The notes beneath the pieces are model-generated. The model saw nothing but the letters and a program-made list of their open reading frames with translations. It was not told the origin of the DNA and made no database searches. Position numbers and translations under genes: made by a program. Shown here piece after piece: positions 17,020-25,143 of a stretch of DNA of 36,495 nucleotides (its first letter is position 1; the number at the start of each line of letters is the position of its first letter). This DNA comes from Ruminococcaceae bacterium UBA1767 (GTDB lineage Bacteria > Bacillota > Clostridia > Oscillospirales > Acutalibacteraceae): positions 9,941 through 46,435 of the forward strand of contig DCGX01000037.1 in NCBI GenBank assembly GCA_002315505.1, in the 5' to 3' direction.

Positions 17020-17766
17020 TCAAAGAATTTTCTGTCCACTGTCCTTATCGCAGTACATAACCGCACTGTCGTGCTTTCTCATGATAGTTGCAGGACAGTT
17101 TTCGTTTATATCATCGTTAACCGTGCGATAAACTGCTTCAGCCTTTGTCTTTGCAGGAACAACGCAGAAAAGGTGGTCTGCATTGAACATCGTCGGTACT
17201 GTGAGAGTAAGGGCAGATTTCGGAACATCGTCAAAGGTCGGGAAACATCCGTCATGAACCTGCTGCATTCTGCATACATCGTCGAGCAGAACCTCCTTAA
17301 TGAGCTTTTTATCATTGAAGTCGGCAACACCCGGGTCATTAAAAGCAATATGACCATTTTCGCCGATTCCGAGGCAGATAATATCAATATGGTTTTTCTC
17401 AAGTATTTCGCTGTAGCTCTCGCCGAAATCCGAAATATATTTTACACTTGCAAAATTGACAAGACCGAAAATGTGGTCATAAAGATACTTTCCGAAGCTC
17501 TGCGGATGATTTTTGTCAAGACCGACATATTCATCCATATGTAAAGCATTGATTCTGTCCCACGGTAATGCCTTTTTTGCAAGATTCATCAGCATATCGT
17601 TCTGCGACGGAGCAGCGGCAAACACCATATTAATTGTGTCTTTCTCGCCTAACAGCTTTTCTATGCAGGACGCAACATCATCAGCTGCCGCAATTCCCAT
17701 CTGCTCTCTCGTTTCGTAAACATTTACTGTGAGTTTGTCCTTTTTCAAGGTTTTTATTGTATTCAT
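17020..17766 (-). CDS. nagB: Glucosamine-6-phosphate deaminase-like protein (NagB family)
   Basis: This 248-aa protein has the NagB core: LHMDEYVGL (D78) and LGIGENGHIAFNDPG (H139, D144). NagB converts GlcN-6-phosphate to fructose-6-phosphate and ammonia. Two departures from E. coli NagB are visible. The phosphate-binding loop, normally glycine/threonine-rich, reads AAAPSQND, and the catalytic Asp/Glu positions around GENGH and FND are N137 and D144. These features mark a NagB subfamily, so the substrate might be a related amino-sugar phosphate. The SD GGAGG lies 7 nt before the ATG. It lies directly before nagA and 12 nt after the Gfo/Idh gene. Confidence 0.85.
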   Translation of the reverse strand: MNTIKTLKKDKLTVNVYETREQMGIAAADDVASCIEKLLGEKDTINMVFAAAPSQNDMLMNLAKKALPWDRINALHMDEYVGLDKNHPQSFGKYLYDHIFGLVNFASVKYISDFGESYSEILEKNHIDIICLGIGENGHIAFNDPGVADFNDKKLIKEVLLDDVCRMQQVHDGCFPTFDDVPKSALTLTVPTMFNADHLFCVVPAKTKAEAVYRTVNDDINENCPATIMRKHDSAVMYCDKDSGQKIL

Positions 17767-17778
17767 ATTAATCCTCCG

Positions 17779-18771
17779 TTAGTGCTTTGATTCATCGGCA
17801 AATTTCTGTATCATCAAGGTCTGCTCAGTTGAGTCGAGCATTTCTTTCGTGTAGCCGTATATTGAATCTTCATTTTTAATTACTTCAGCAAATTCCGTAA
17901 TCAAATCCATTTCCGTTTCAACCGGAGCAATTTTTACGATTTCACCCTGTGAAGGATAAAAAGTAATGTCCTCACAGCCGTTTTTAAGGTTTATCATACC
18001 CTTTTCACCGAAAATGCTGAAACGCCAGTATGACGGATGAGTATATCCGTGTTCGTTCGGTGCACTGTATGATACATCGGCAATTATGCCTGCCCCGTTT
18101 TTCATCTTAAGCATAAACTGTGCACTGTCAAGAAAATCGGGAACTTCACGTGCGTAAAAATTCCACTCTCTTGCACCTATTACCTCATCAACATCGGAAT
18201 TCGTAAACATTCTTACAAGGTCAATGCCGTGAACGGCAATATCATTTATTACTCCGCCGTGCTTACCCTTTTCAAAGTACCAGCCGGCTCTTTTTCCGTA
18301 ATTGAGCGGATGCTCACCTTCAAAAACAATATTGTTCACTTCCCCGAGAATTCCGTTTTTTACAGCCTCGAGTGCTCCGAGAATACTGCTGTTTTTACGA
18401 AGACTCAGCAAAACGCAGACCGCCGAATTATTCTCATTCGCAAGTCTTCTGATTTCTTCAAGCTCCTCTGCTTTTGTACAGAGCGGCTTATCTGCAATAA
18501 CGTGCTTTCCTGCCTTAAGTGCATCAATTATTATACTTCCTCTTGCGGCATAGTGAGCACCAACGGCAACAACGTCAGAATCTGTTTCGTTAAGAAATTC
18601 CTCGTAACTTTTATATTTACTGAATTCGACGCCCTTTTCCTCGGCATTTTTTCTCGTTTCATTATCAGCTTCAAAAGCTCCCGAAATTTCAAACATTGAA
18701 TTAGCTTTTATTTCATTGTAAAGGCTTGTCATATGGGGATGCTCAAATCCGACAAATGCAGTTTTAATCAC
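17779..18771 (-). CDS. Gfo/Idh/MocA-family oxidoreductase 1
   Basis: This 330-aa protein has an N-terminal Rossmann half and a C-terminal alpha/beta half. The family's (E/D)KP motif reads IADKPLC (D94-K95-P96), and the catalytic-helix region is GGVINDIAVHGIDLVRM (H181). The nucleotide-binding turn, usually GxGxxG, reads VGFEHPHM, so NAD(P) binding is atypical. Members oxidise or reduce sugars at a hydroxyl, often reversibly at C3. The gap to the upstream isomerase gene is 6 nt, which implies coupled expression. Confidence 0.87.
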   Translation of the reverse strand: MIKTAFVGFEHPHMTSLYNEIKANSMFEISGAFEADNETRKNAEEKGVEFSKYKSYEEFLNETDSDVVAVGAHYAARGSIIIDALKAGKHVIADKPLCTKAEELEEIRRLANENNSAVCVLLSLRKNSSILGALEAVKNGILGEVNNIVFEGEHPLNYGKRAGWYFEKGKHGGVINDIAVHGIDLVRMFTNSDVDEVIGAREWNFYAREVPDFLDSAQFMLKMKNGAGIIADVSYSAPNEHGYTHPSYWRFSIFGEKGMINLKNGCEDITFYPSQGEIVKIAPVETEMDLITEFAEVIKNEDSIYGYTKEMLDSTEQTLMIQKFADESKH

Positions 18772-18777
18772 AATAAA

Positions 18778-19629
18778 TCACCCTTGTAATTTTATAAGAT
18801 AATCTCCGACCTTTTTGCAGTAGCGAATATAATCCACCATCAGCTCATCGGGAATATTTCCATGTTCAATCTCAAAATTAATATTTCCGTTGTAACCGGA
18901 TTCTTTAAGAAGCGGCATCAGCGTTTTCCAATCGTTTTTACCTGCAAACGGAAGCTGATGCTCGTCCTTGTTGTTGTTATCGTGAACATGAGTGCAGCAA
19001 ACTCTCGGCAAAGCGAGCTTAAGCATATCCATACATTTTTCGCCAAAGCCGACACGTGCATGTCCGAAATCCCAGCAGATTCCGACATTCTTTTCATCAA
19101 ATTTTTCAACAAGTCCGAGAAGCTCGTTTATATCCGAAGTAAATCTCGACCTCTCCATATCGGGATATCTTCCCTCTTCAAAAAGATTTTCGATGCAGAC
19201 TTTAATTCCGTAAGGCTCAGCCTTTTCTGTAATTCTTGAAATGTAATCATACATCTGTACCATTATTTTATCGGGATTAAATGTTTTATCTTCATCATAT
19301 CTGTTTTCGTCTGCGTGTACAACAAGACACCTCGCTCCAAGTACAGCTGCGGCTTCGACTGATCTCAATGACCTCGGAAGCACATCTGCATAGGTGATAT
19401 CTTTTCTGTAACGGTTAAACGGGCAATGACTCTGATGAATTACCGTTCCCGTCTTATCGGCAATCTCCCTGCACCTGCGTGCAACGTCAAGATAATCATC
19501 ACAATCAATATTTGTAAGATAATCAAAATTGTTGATACCATTTTCAGCAAGTGTTTTAAAAACAAGCTCCATTCTGTCAGAAGAAGCAGAGTTTTTCATA
19601 AAATAACCTGCAGTAATACTAATATTCAA
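18778..19629 (-). CDS. Sugar phosphate isomerase/epimerase (AP-endonuclease-2-type TIM barrel)
   Basis: From a TTG at 19629 this is 283 aa. The TIM-barrel metal ligands of the xylose-isomerase-like/AP endonuclease 2 family are visible: E147 in CIENLF, D187 and H190 in CWDFGHA, H214/H216 in CTHVHDN, and E253 in NFEIEHG. The family comprises isomerases, epimerases and 3-keto-sugar hydratases/lyases. TTG is preferred because AAAGGGGG lies 7 nt upstream, while the upstream ATG codons (19662, 19650) have no SD and the promoter -10 (19654-19659) overlaps the first. It is the first gene of the isomerase, Gfo/Idh, nagB, nagA operon. Confidence 0.87.
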   Translation of the reverse strand: MNISITAGYFMKNSASSDRMELVFKTLAENGINNFDYLTNIDCDDYLDVARRCREIADKTGTVIHQSHCPFNRYRKDITYADVLPRSLRSVEAAAVLGARCLVVHADENRYDEDKTFNPDKIMVQMYDYISRITEKAEPYGIKVCIENLFEEGRYPDMERSRFTSDINELLGLVEKFDEKNVGICWDFGHARVGFGEKCMDMLKLALPRVCCTHVHDNNNKDEHQLPFAGKNDWKTLMPLLKESGYNGNINFEIEHGNIPDELMVDYIRYCKKVGDYLIKLQG

Positions 19630-19653
19630 AGCACAACCCCCTTTTACCATAAG

Positions 19654-19659
19654 ATTATA
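19654..19659 (-). promoter_or_regulatory. -10 box of the isomerase-nag operon
   Basis: A perfect TATAAT on the minus strand, preceded by TG, places the start near 19647, just before the SD at 19637-19644. A -35 is poor (TGTTAT at 17 bp). Confidence 0.5.
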
Positions 19660-19701
19660 CATTATTGTGAAGAAAAATAACAGTAATAAAACATAATTTT
19701 A

Positions 19702-19730
19702 TTGTTTTTTTGCGAAATTTATGATAATAT
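19702..19730 (+). promoter_or_regulatory. Promoter of the secreted metallophosphoesterase operon
   Basis: TTGTTT (19702-19707), 17 bp, then TAATAT (19725-19730) with an extended TG-A before it. Transcription would start near 19737. The leader is very short, containing only the SD AAAGGAG. Confidence 0.55.
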
Positions 19731-19752
19731 GAAACAAAAGGAGCGTGGATTT

Positions 19753-21021
19753 ATGAAAAAATCTAACAGAATTCCGGCATTGATTCTGACACTCATTATG
19801 ACATTTAATGTTTTGTGTGTGGGAGCATATGCCAAAGGGAACAATCAGCCGACCCTTAAATTTGACGAAAACGGTAATTTCAGAATAATGCACATTACCG
19901 ATACACATTTTACGGATTTCCCGTTCACCGAAATGATTGATTTCATCGGTGAAGCTATTGACGATTACGAGCCTGACCTTGTTGTTTTCGGTGGAGACAA
20001 TATAAAGGGTTGGTTTGACACATCTGTTCAACTGGGCACAAAGGCTGCAATCGACCAGCTCGTTGCACCTGTTGTTGAAAGAAATGTTCCGTTTACATTT
20101 GTTTACGGCAATCACGACTGGGAAACATATCTTTGCCCGAAGCTGCTTCAGAACAGCTACTACGGAGCATATGACAACTGCATACTTCCGAACGGTTACA
20201 GTTCAATATTAAGAAGATCAAACGGAAATATACTCATAAAGGATTCCAAGGGCGAAAATGATATTTTCAATATCTGGCTTTTTGACTCGGGCACAAAGAT
20301 TAAGTCCGACAAAAAAACAACAATTCAGTGCGTTAACTCCGCTGAAATAAAGTGGTATGAAAAAAAATGTGCTGAGCTCAAGGAAGCAAACGGCGGCAAG
20401 GTTATTCCGTCAATCGCATTCCAGCATCTTGGCTTTGAAGAAGTTAGAAAGCTCTTTGTTGAAGACGAAAACGGCTTCAAGAGCGGTGATAAAACCTACG
20501 TCCTCAAGAGCGGATTTACAGACGGAATAAAGGACGGCGTTGCGGGTGTCGAAAACACAAAGATGACATCACATCTGAGCAAAAGCTGTGAATTATCTAC
20601 AGAAAACGACGGTCAATACGATGCATTCGTAAGACAAGGCGACGTAATCGGTATGTTTTTCGGACACACTCACGCAAATGATTTCTGCGGAATTACTGAA
20701 GATAACATCGCTCTCGGTGTTACACTCTCAGCAGGCGGATTTAACATTCTGTCAAGATATACCGATGCCGAAGGCAACCAGGTTGAGGCAAGAGGTTTAA
20801 GAATTATCGACATTAACGAAGATGCTCTTACTGACGGAGATGATAATAATCTTGAAGCACTTTCAACATTTTCCGTTTATTTATCAGATTATTTCGAGGA
20901 TTCAATTGAACAGTATCCAAAGAAATTCTCGGAGCATGACTGGCACAGCTTCTTCGAGTGGTTTGAAATTGAATTCACATATCTCGGAGAATACTTCAAA
21001 TTAATACTCAATATAGACTGA
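19753..21021 (+). CDS. Secreted calcineurin-like metallophosphoesterase
   Basis: This 422-aa protein has a typical signal peptide (MKKSNRIPALILTLIMTF..., cleavage likely after AYA27). The catalytic motifs follow: D50/H52 in MHITDTHF, D82 in FGGDNIK, N120-H121 in YGNHDW, a histidine in FQHLGF and GHTH near the end of the core. The family hydrolyses phosphoesters; related exported enzymes act on nucleotides or phospho-sugars. The start at 19753 follows AAAGGAG at good spacing and is the one that gives a signal peptide. A longer N-terminus from 19702 would overlap the promoter. It forms an operon with the next Gfo/Idh gene (18-nt gap). Confidence 0.9.
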   Translation: MKKSNRIPALILTLIMTFNVLCVGAYAKGNNQPTLKFDENGNFRIMHITDTHFTDFPFTEMIDFIGEAIDDYEPDLVVFGGDNIKGWFDTSVQLGTKAAIDQLVAPVVERNVPFTFVYGNHDWETYLCPKLLQNSYYGAYDNCILPNGYSSILRRSNGNILIKDSKGENDIFNIWLFDSGTKIKSDKKTTIQCVNSAEIKWYEKKCAELKEANGGKVIPSIAFQHLGFEEVRKLFVEDENGFKSGDKTYVLKSGFTDGIKDGVAGVENTKMTSHLSKSCELSTENDGQYDAFVRQGDVIGMFFGHTHANDFCGITEDNIALGVTLSAGGFNILSRYTDAEGNQVEARGLRIIDINEDALTDGDDNNLEALSTFSVYLSDYFEDSIEQYPKKFSEHDWHSFFEWFEIEFTYLGEYFKLILNID

Positions 21022-21039
21022 TAAAAAACGGAGAAAAAT

Positions 21040-22239
21040 ATGGATGTTTTAAGATTAGGTATTATAGGAATCGGCAACCAGGGATGCAACTATCTCAAGG
21101 CGTATTCCAAGGGCGGATTAAGAGAAATTGAAATCACGGCAGTTGCGGATATCAATCCCGAAAGATTTACTGCCGCTAAAAAATTCATTCCCGACATAGC
21201 CTGCTTTAACAGCGGTGAAGAGCTTATAGCAAGCGATCTTTGTGATGCAGTTGTTATTGCAACACCGCACTATTTCCACCCTACATACGCAATCAAGGCT
21301 ATGGAAGCAGGGATTCACGCATTAAGTGAAAAGCCTGCAGGTGTATACACAAAGCAGGTCAGAGAAGCAATTGATTTTTCAAAAACAGTTGATGTTACCT
21401 ATGCAATGATGTTCAATCAGCGACCGACAGGTGCTTACAAAAAAATCAGAGATATGGTGCAATCGGGACAGTACGGCGAGCTGAGAAGAGTCAGCTGGAT
21501 AATCACCGACTGGTTCAGAACTCAGCAATATTACGATTCAGGCTCGTGGAGAGCTACGTGGGCAGGAGAAGGCGGCGGAGTAATGCTCAATCAATGTCCG
21601 CATCAGCTTGATTTATGGCAATGGATTTGCGGTATGCCGAATAAAATCAGAGCCACCTGCCACGAAGGTAAATGGCACAACATTGAGGTTGAGGATGACG
21701 TAACGATTTATGCCGAATATCCAAACGGTGCAACAGGTACATTCATCACAACTACAGGCGACTATCCCGGCTCAAACAGACTTGAAATTACGCTCGACAA
21801 AGCAAGAATTATCCACGAATTTGACCCGATTCAGGATAAGTTTACAGCACGTCTGTGCGTGCTTGAAATGCCATCAAGAGAATTTTCGGACACTGCTGAT
21901 GGCGGATTCTCAACACCGGAAATCGAATGGCAGGACATTGATGTTCCCGAATCCAATGCAATTGTCGACCCTGTTGTTAACGCATTCGCCGCTCATATTC
22001 TGCACGGTGAACCATTGATTGCAGAAGGTGCAGAAGGTATCAACGGGCTTACAATTTCAAATGCCGCATTCCTCTCTTCTTGGCTTGACAAAACTATTGA
22101 AATTCCTTTTGACGAGGATTTGTATCTTGAATTGCTGAACAAAAAAATCGAGAATTCAAAATACGTTAAGGTAACAAGAGAACAATTCGTTGAGGATATG
22201 AATGCTACATACGGCTCAAGAGGCACAAAAACCAAATAA
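21040..22239 (+). CDS. Gfo/Idh/MocA-family oxidoreductase 2
   Basis: This 399-aa protein has a canonical Rossmann motif GIGNQG (residues 10-15), LSEKPAGV (E97-K98-P99) and a catalytic region GGGVMLNQCPHQLDLWQW (H188, D191). It is an NAD(P)-dependent sugar or cyclitol oxidoreductase; the substrate is unknown. It differs clearly from the first Gfo/Idh protein in this window. SD CGGAG precedes the ATG. The gene is followed after about 100 nt by the strong hairpin at 22336-22380. Confidence 0.9.
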   Translation: MDVLRLGIIGIGNQGCNYLKAYSKGGLREIEITAVADINPERFTAAKKFIPDIACFNSGEELIASDLCDAVVIATPHYFHPTYAIKAMEAGIHALSEKPAGVYTKQVREAIDFSKTVDVTYAMMFNQRPTGAYKKIRDMVQSGQYGELRRVSWIITDWFRTQQYYDSGSWRATWAGEGGGVMLNQCPHQLDLWQWICGMPNKIRATCHEGKWHNIEVEDDVTIYAEYPNGATGTFITTTGDYPGSNRLEITLDKARIIHEFDPIQDKFTARLCVLEMPSREFSDTADGGFSTPEIEWQDIDVPESNAIVDPVVNAFAAHILHGEPLIAEGAEGINGLTISNAAFLSSWLDKTIEIPFDEDLYLELLNKKIENSKYVKVTREQFVEDMNATYGSRGTKTK

Positions 22240-22335
22240 GCAAATACAGATTTCATAGCTGATAAGTGTATACTGTTGAATATTTCAAAAACTATATATA
22301 TTTATCTTGTTCGATTTACTGGATTGATAAGCATG

Positions 22336-22380
22336 ACAAAACCTTCGGCAGATTTTACTCCGCCGAAGGTTGTTTTGTTT
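22336..22380 (+). terminator. Rho-independent terminator (probably works both ways)
   Basis: A 10-bp perfect stem AACCTTCGGC/GCCGAAGGTT (22340-22349, 22362-22371) with a 12-nt loop is followed by GTTTTGTTT on plus and TTTTG on minus. It ends the Gfo/Idh operon and lies just downstream of the Big_2 relic on the minus strand. Confidence 0.88.
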
Positions 22381-22402
22381 GTTAAGTTTCACAAAATTAA
22401 TA

Positions 22403-22668
22403 TCATATCCAGCAAAGTAGGAAAATTACGATGAGCCACTGACCAAGGGCGTTGCTTACTTTTATATTTGACGTATCTGTAACTACGTTACCATATTGGT
22501 CTGTTACGTGTCGGTAATTGTTGAACTGCCCCTGCCCGCAGCATATACATTTCCGTTTCCATCAACTGTAGTAACCTTCGGATTTGAAGCTGTATAGTTG
22601 ACCTCGAAGCTTATATTATTCTTTAAATTCTTAAGTTGCGTGAGGATTTTTAAATTAAAACAGTCCGG
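22403..22668 (-). pseudogene. C-terminal relic of a bacterial Ig-like (Big_2) membrane-anchored protein
   Basis: Translating the minus strand from 22668 gives SFEVNYTASNPKVTTVDG, then NGNVYAAGRGSSTITDT, the end of a Big_2 domain. The frame breaks near 22507; dropping one base back in restores VTDQYGNVVTDTSNIKV and then the hydrophobic QWLIVIFLLCWI and a stop at 22403-22405. A terminal QWLIVIFLL-like anchor is common in surface proteins of gut clostridia (from memory). No start codon or upstream domains remain, since an in-frame stop lies at 22669-22671, so this is the decayed 3' end of a once-larger surface protein. It could be a sequencing error only at the frameshift, not for the missing 5' part. 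Confidence 0.72.
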
Positions 22669-22755
22669 CTATCAAAATATATACCCGAATCGTAATGGTT
22701 TTGAGAATACAGTTTATTAGCAATCGTTAAGCCAATGAGCATATGATACATGAAA

Positions 22756-22781
22756 AAGCCCGCCGAAATGGCGGGTTTTGT
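22756..22781. terminator. Bidirectional hairpin terminator between relics
   Basis: The stem CCCGCC/GGCGGG with a 5-nt loop is followed by TTTT on plus and CTTTTTC on minus. On the minus strand it is the first good terminator downstream of the 662-aa gene that stops at 23041. Confidence 0.75.
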
Positions 22782-22814
22782 GTTGTTATTCAGTTGACTT
22801 TGCAGAAATACGGT

Positions 22815-23003
22815 GCTTATTGCGGCAGCGAAAATCCGGTTTGGCATCGTCTGACTTGAAAGCTGAACGCCCTCGTTCTTAATTTCAAACTCCTGCCGGT
22901 ACAAAGGTGAAGCTATAACGAACTTCTGAGTCATAATATGAGCGATAGCTTCGGGTGAAGTAAAACTTCCGGGAATGACGGCAGAAGTCCTTGTTAGCTG
23001 TTG
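22815..23003 (-). pseudogene. IS66-family transposase fragment
   Basis: The minus frame reads TSAVIPGSFTSPEAIAHI, then MTQKFVIASPLYRQEFEI, then a region ending LSSQTMPNRI. This matches the part of IS66 TnpC with the pattern PGS.ASPE..AHIMTQKFV...PLYRQE followed by LSRQTM.NW. An in-frame stop lies upstream near 23006, and similarity is lost after about 22815. Only about 60 of the ~500 residues remain, with no inverted repeats seen. It is a fossil with no activity. Confidence 0.75.
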
Positions 23004-23040
23004 TTAATTAAACTTGCAGACTGAAGCGGATATTGTGATA

Positions 23041-25029
23041 TTATTCTGCAACAGGCTCCTGCTTTTTCTTTTTACCTTTAATCAGAAGTGCAGTGGCTAA
23101 TGAGCCGATGGCAAGTCCGGCAAAACCGGATAATCCATAGCCTGCTTTTGTGCTGAATATACTTGCTGTTGCAGCGGACGCATCCTCTACAAAGTACATA
23201 TAGACATAATTATCTTTATCAATCGTATTTTTGTAGTCCGAGTTTCTGTTGAGGTTATATGCCGCACTTTCACCGAAATAATGTACTGCACGATATGATT
23301 TATCTGCACTTACGGGAGCAGCACTATTTGAAAGGCCGTAATTTACAAGGCTTTCTGTTGTCAGAGGCTTGCCTGCATCTGGATCTTTTGTGTAATAAAT
23401 ACCTGTCCACTTTTCCCCGTTCCATGCATTGACATCGGCAAGATTACCATTAATATCCTTTGCACAGTAATAATAAATATATTCCTCTGATTTCGTAACA
23501 TCAATATCAACGATTATTCTCGGCATCTCGGAATATTTCGGATGCTTATAACAATCAACAAAACGATTGATAAGTATGACCGCCATTATAATCAACAATG
23601 ATGCTATCGCCAGACCAAACAGAACGCCGGAGATTTTAGAGAAAACAGCAGTATATTTTGCGAGTGTTGCGTTGTAGACAGCATCTGAGGCATAGCCTGA
23701 AAAATCAGTCATAGCATTTACGGCTTTTACTGTAAACTTTAATGCCAAGGCATTTTTTTCGGCATGAAAATAAACACCGACCATAGCTAATATTATACCT
23801 GTAAACATTAAAGTGCCGACTATTTCACCGGATTTTTCGATAAGCTTTTGGGGCTTGATTAAACTTTCTGCTGTTGTATGCTCGTGAAGCAGAGCCTTGG
23901 ATGTAACTGCAATTCCTTCGGGGTTGAAGATTGTGCGATCAACGCCTGAAAATACGGAAATGGTTTCAAGATTGCCGAATTCATCGAGCTTTTTTACATC
24001 CTCAAACTGCTTTTTCCAGTCTTCCTCATTCATAACATTATTTGCAACAGAATTGGAAAACGGTATATATTCAAATGTTGCAAGCTGACCCCGGGTCATA
24101 ATGCTTGCCATAGGATAAAGTAGAGTCATGTCCAGACTTTCAAGGTCTGACATAAGTAAATCGAACAGATTATGCTCAAGATATGTTGTTTTCTTTAATA
24201 AAAGGAACGCAGGATAATTTGACATAAACACATTTTTTTCGTTTTCTGTGCAGCTGTCGTTAAATGCGATAATTTCTTCCTCTGTCGTGTTTTCGTCAAT
24301 TCCGAGCTCAAGAAACTGATTCATCTTCTTCTGGAAAGAATCAAGTGTATTATAAATGCATCTTGCATCATCCGCAATTGAAGGCTCATATACACCATCG
24401 GTGTCAAGGTCTTCAAGCTCAGTCATCCAGGGATTTGATGAACATGCAATCGCAAGATACTGTTCTATACTCGCAATGATTTCTGTTCTTGACTGCATAA
24501 AGACAACCTTTAGCTGCTCGTCGGTTGTATCTTCACTTATGAACATATCGCCGAGTCCGATATTGTTCATATCGTCATTTGTCATTACATTGAGCATCTC
24601 ATAAGCCACTATTGCCGACGGCTCTTCAGCTGCATAATTCTCTCTGAATTCTTCTATTGCAACCTTGAACTTATTTACAAGATCGGAAACAGTCTGCTCT
24701 TTTTCCTGGAGTATGTCCTTATACTGACCGAACGAATAACCGCTCTTTTCGGTCATTGCGGCAAGATCGGTAATTGCTTCGTCCTTGTTTTCGGTAGGAA
24801 GATATCCCATAACTACAACTGTACTGTTACCCTTATTAAGGTTCTTTTGGATAGGAGTATAGCCCTTTGCATTTATTTTCTTGTACACCTCGTCAAATTG
24901 AGAACCCGTACAGATAATTACATCTTTAATATAGGTCGGAGTTTTTGCCGCAACCTGAACAGGTAATATTATTGCAGTTGAAAGTGCCAGTATAATACTG
25001 ATGATAACAGATGAAAGTTTTCGCTTCAT
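23041..25029 (-). CDS. Paralogous surface membrane protein A (MABP-like repeat, internal TMs)
   Basis: This 662-aa protein has a signal peptide (cleavage near VAA28) and then a beta-rich repeat at about 31-95: TYIKDVIICTG, GYTPIQKNLNKG, VVVMGY and AITDLAAM. The pattern (ITD, GY, LN-G, GY-T, AITD) resembles the MABP-type beta-prism repeat. A mostly helical region follows to about 340, then the family motif FSGVDRTIFNPEGIAVT. Membrane segments lie at about 403-422 and 466-490. Next is a second beta module (IYYTKDPDAGKPLT, YRAVHYFGESAAYNLNR, YVYMYF). The C-terminus is a membrane helix at about 632-650 and a lysine-rich tail (KGKKKKQE) without LPXTG. I know of no function. It has its own promoter (25066-25094) and SD AGAGGT, and is divergent from its paralogue. 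Confidence 0.87.
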   Translation of the reverse strand: MKRKLSSVIISIILALSTAIILPVQVAAKTPTYIKDVIICTGSQFDEVYKKINAKGYTPIQKNLNKGNSTVVVMGYLPTENKDEAITDLAAMTEKSGYSFGQYKDILQEKEQTVSDLVNKFKVAIEEFRENYAAEEPSAIVAYEMLNVMTNDDMNNIGLGDMFISEDTTDEQLKVVFMQSRTEIIASIEQYLAIACSSNPWMTELEDLDTDGVYEPSIADDARCIYNTLDSFQKKMNQFLELGIDENTTEEEIIAFNDSCTENEKNVFMSNYPAFLLLKKTTYLEHNLFDLLMSDLESLDMTLLYPMASIMTRGQLATFEYIPFSNSVANNVMNEEDWKKQFEDVKKLDEFGNLETISVFSGVDRTIFNPEGIAVTSKALLHEHTTAESLIKPQKLIEKSGEIVGTLMFTGIILAMVGVYFHAEKNALALKFTVKAVNAMTDFSGYASDAVYNATLAKYTAVFSKISGVLFGLAIASLLIIMAVILINRFVDCYKHPKYSEMPRIIVDIDVTKSEEYIYYYCAKDINGNLADVNAWNGEKWTGIYYTKDPDAGKPLTTESLVNYGLSNSAAPVSADKSYRAVHYFGESAAYNLNRNSDYKNTIDKDNYVYMYFVEDASAATASIFSTKAGYGLSGFAGLAIGSLATALLIKGKKKKQEPVAE

Positions 25030-25065
25030 TATAATACCTCTTTCTGCAGTTTTTACTACGAATTT

Positions 25066-25094
25066 ATGTTAGCACATTTTTTAAATAATGTCTA
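25066..25094 (-). promoter_or_regulatory. Promoter of surface protein A
   Basis: On minus, -35 TAGACA (25094-25089), 17 bp, -10 TAACAT (25071-25066) preceded by an extended TG-C. The SD AGAGGT lies at 25041-25036. Confidence 0.6.
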
Positions 25095-25114
25095 TTGTTT
25101 TTTTGGGAAAAAAG

Positions 25115-25143
25115 TGTACAAAATCAGCATATTGTGGTATAAT
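25115..25143 (+). promoter_or_regulatory. Promoter of the surface protein B-C operon
   Basis: A perfect TATAAT (25138-25143) with an extended TG-G directly before it; a weak -35 TGTACA lies 17 bp upstream (25115-25120). Transcription would start near 25150, and SD GGAGG precedes ATG 25173. Confidence 0.6.

Noticed and set aside
22650..22934. 94-aa minus reading frame as an intact gene
   Set aside because: Only the first ~40 codons match IS66 TnpC; the rest runs through a terminator hairpin. It is a fragment, not a gene.
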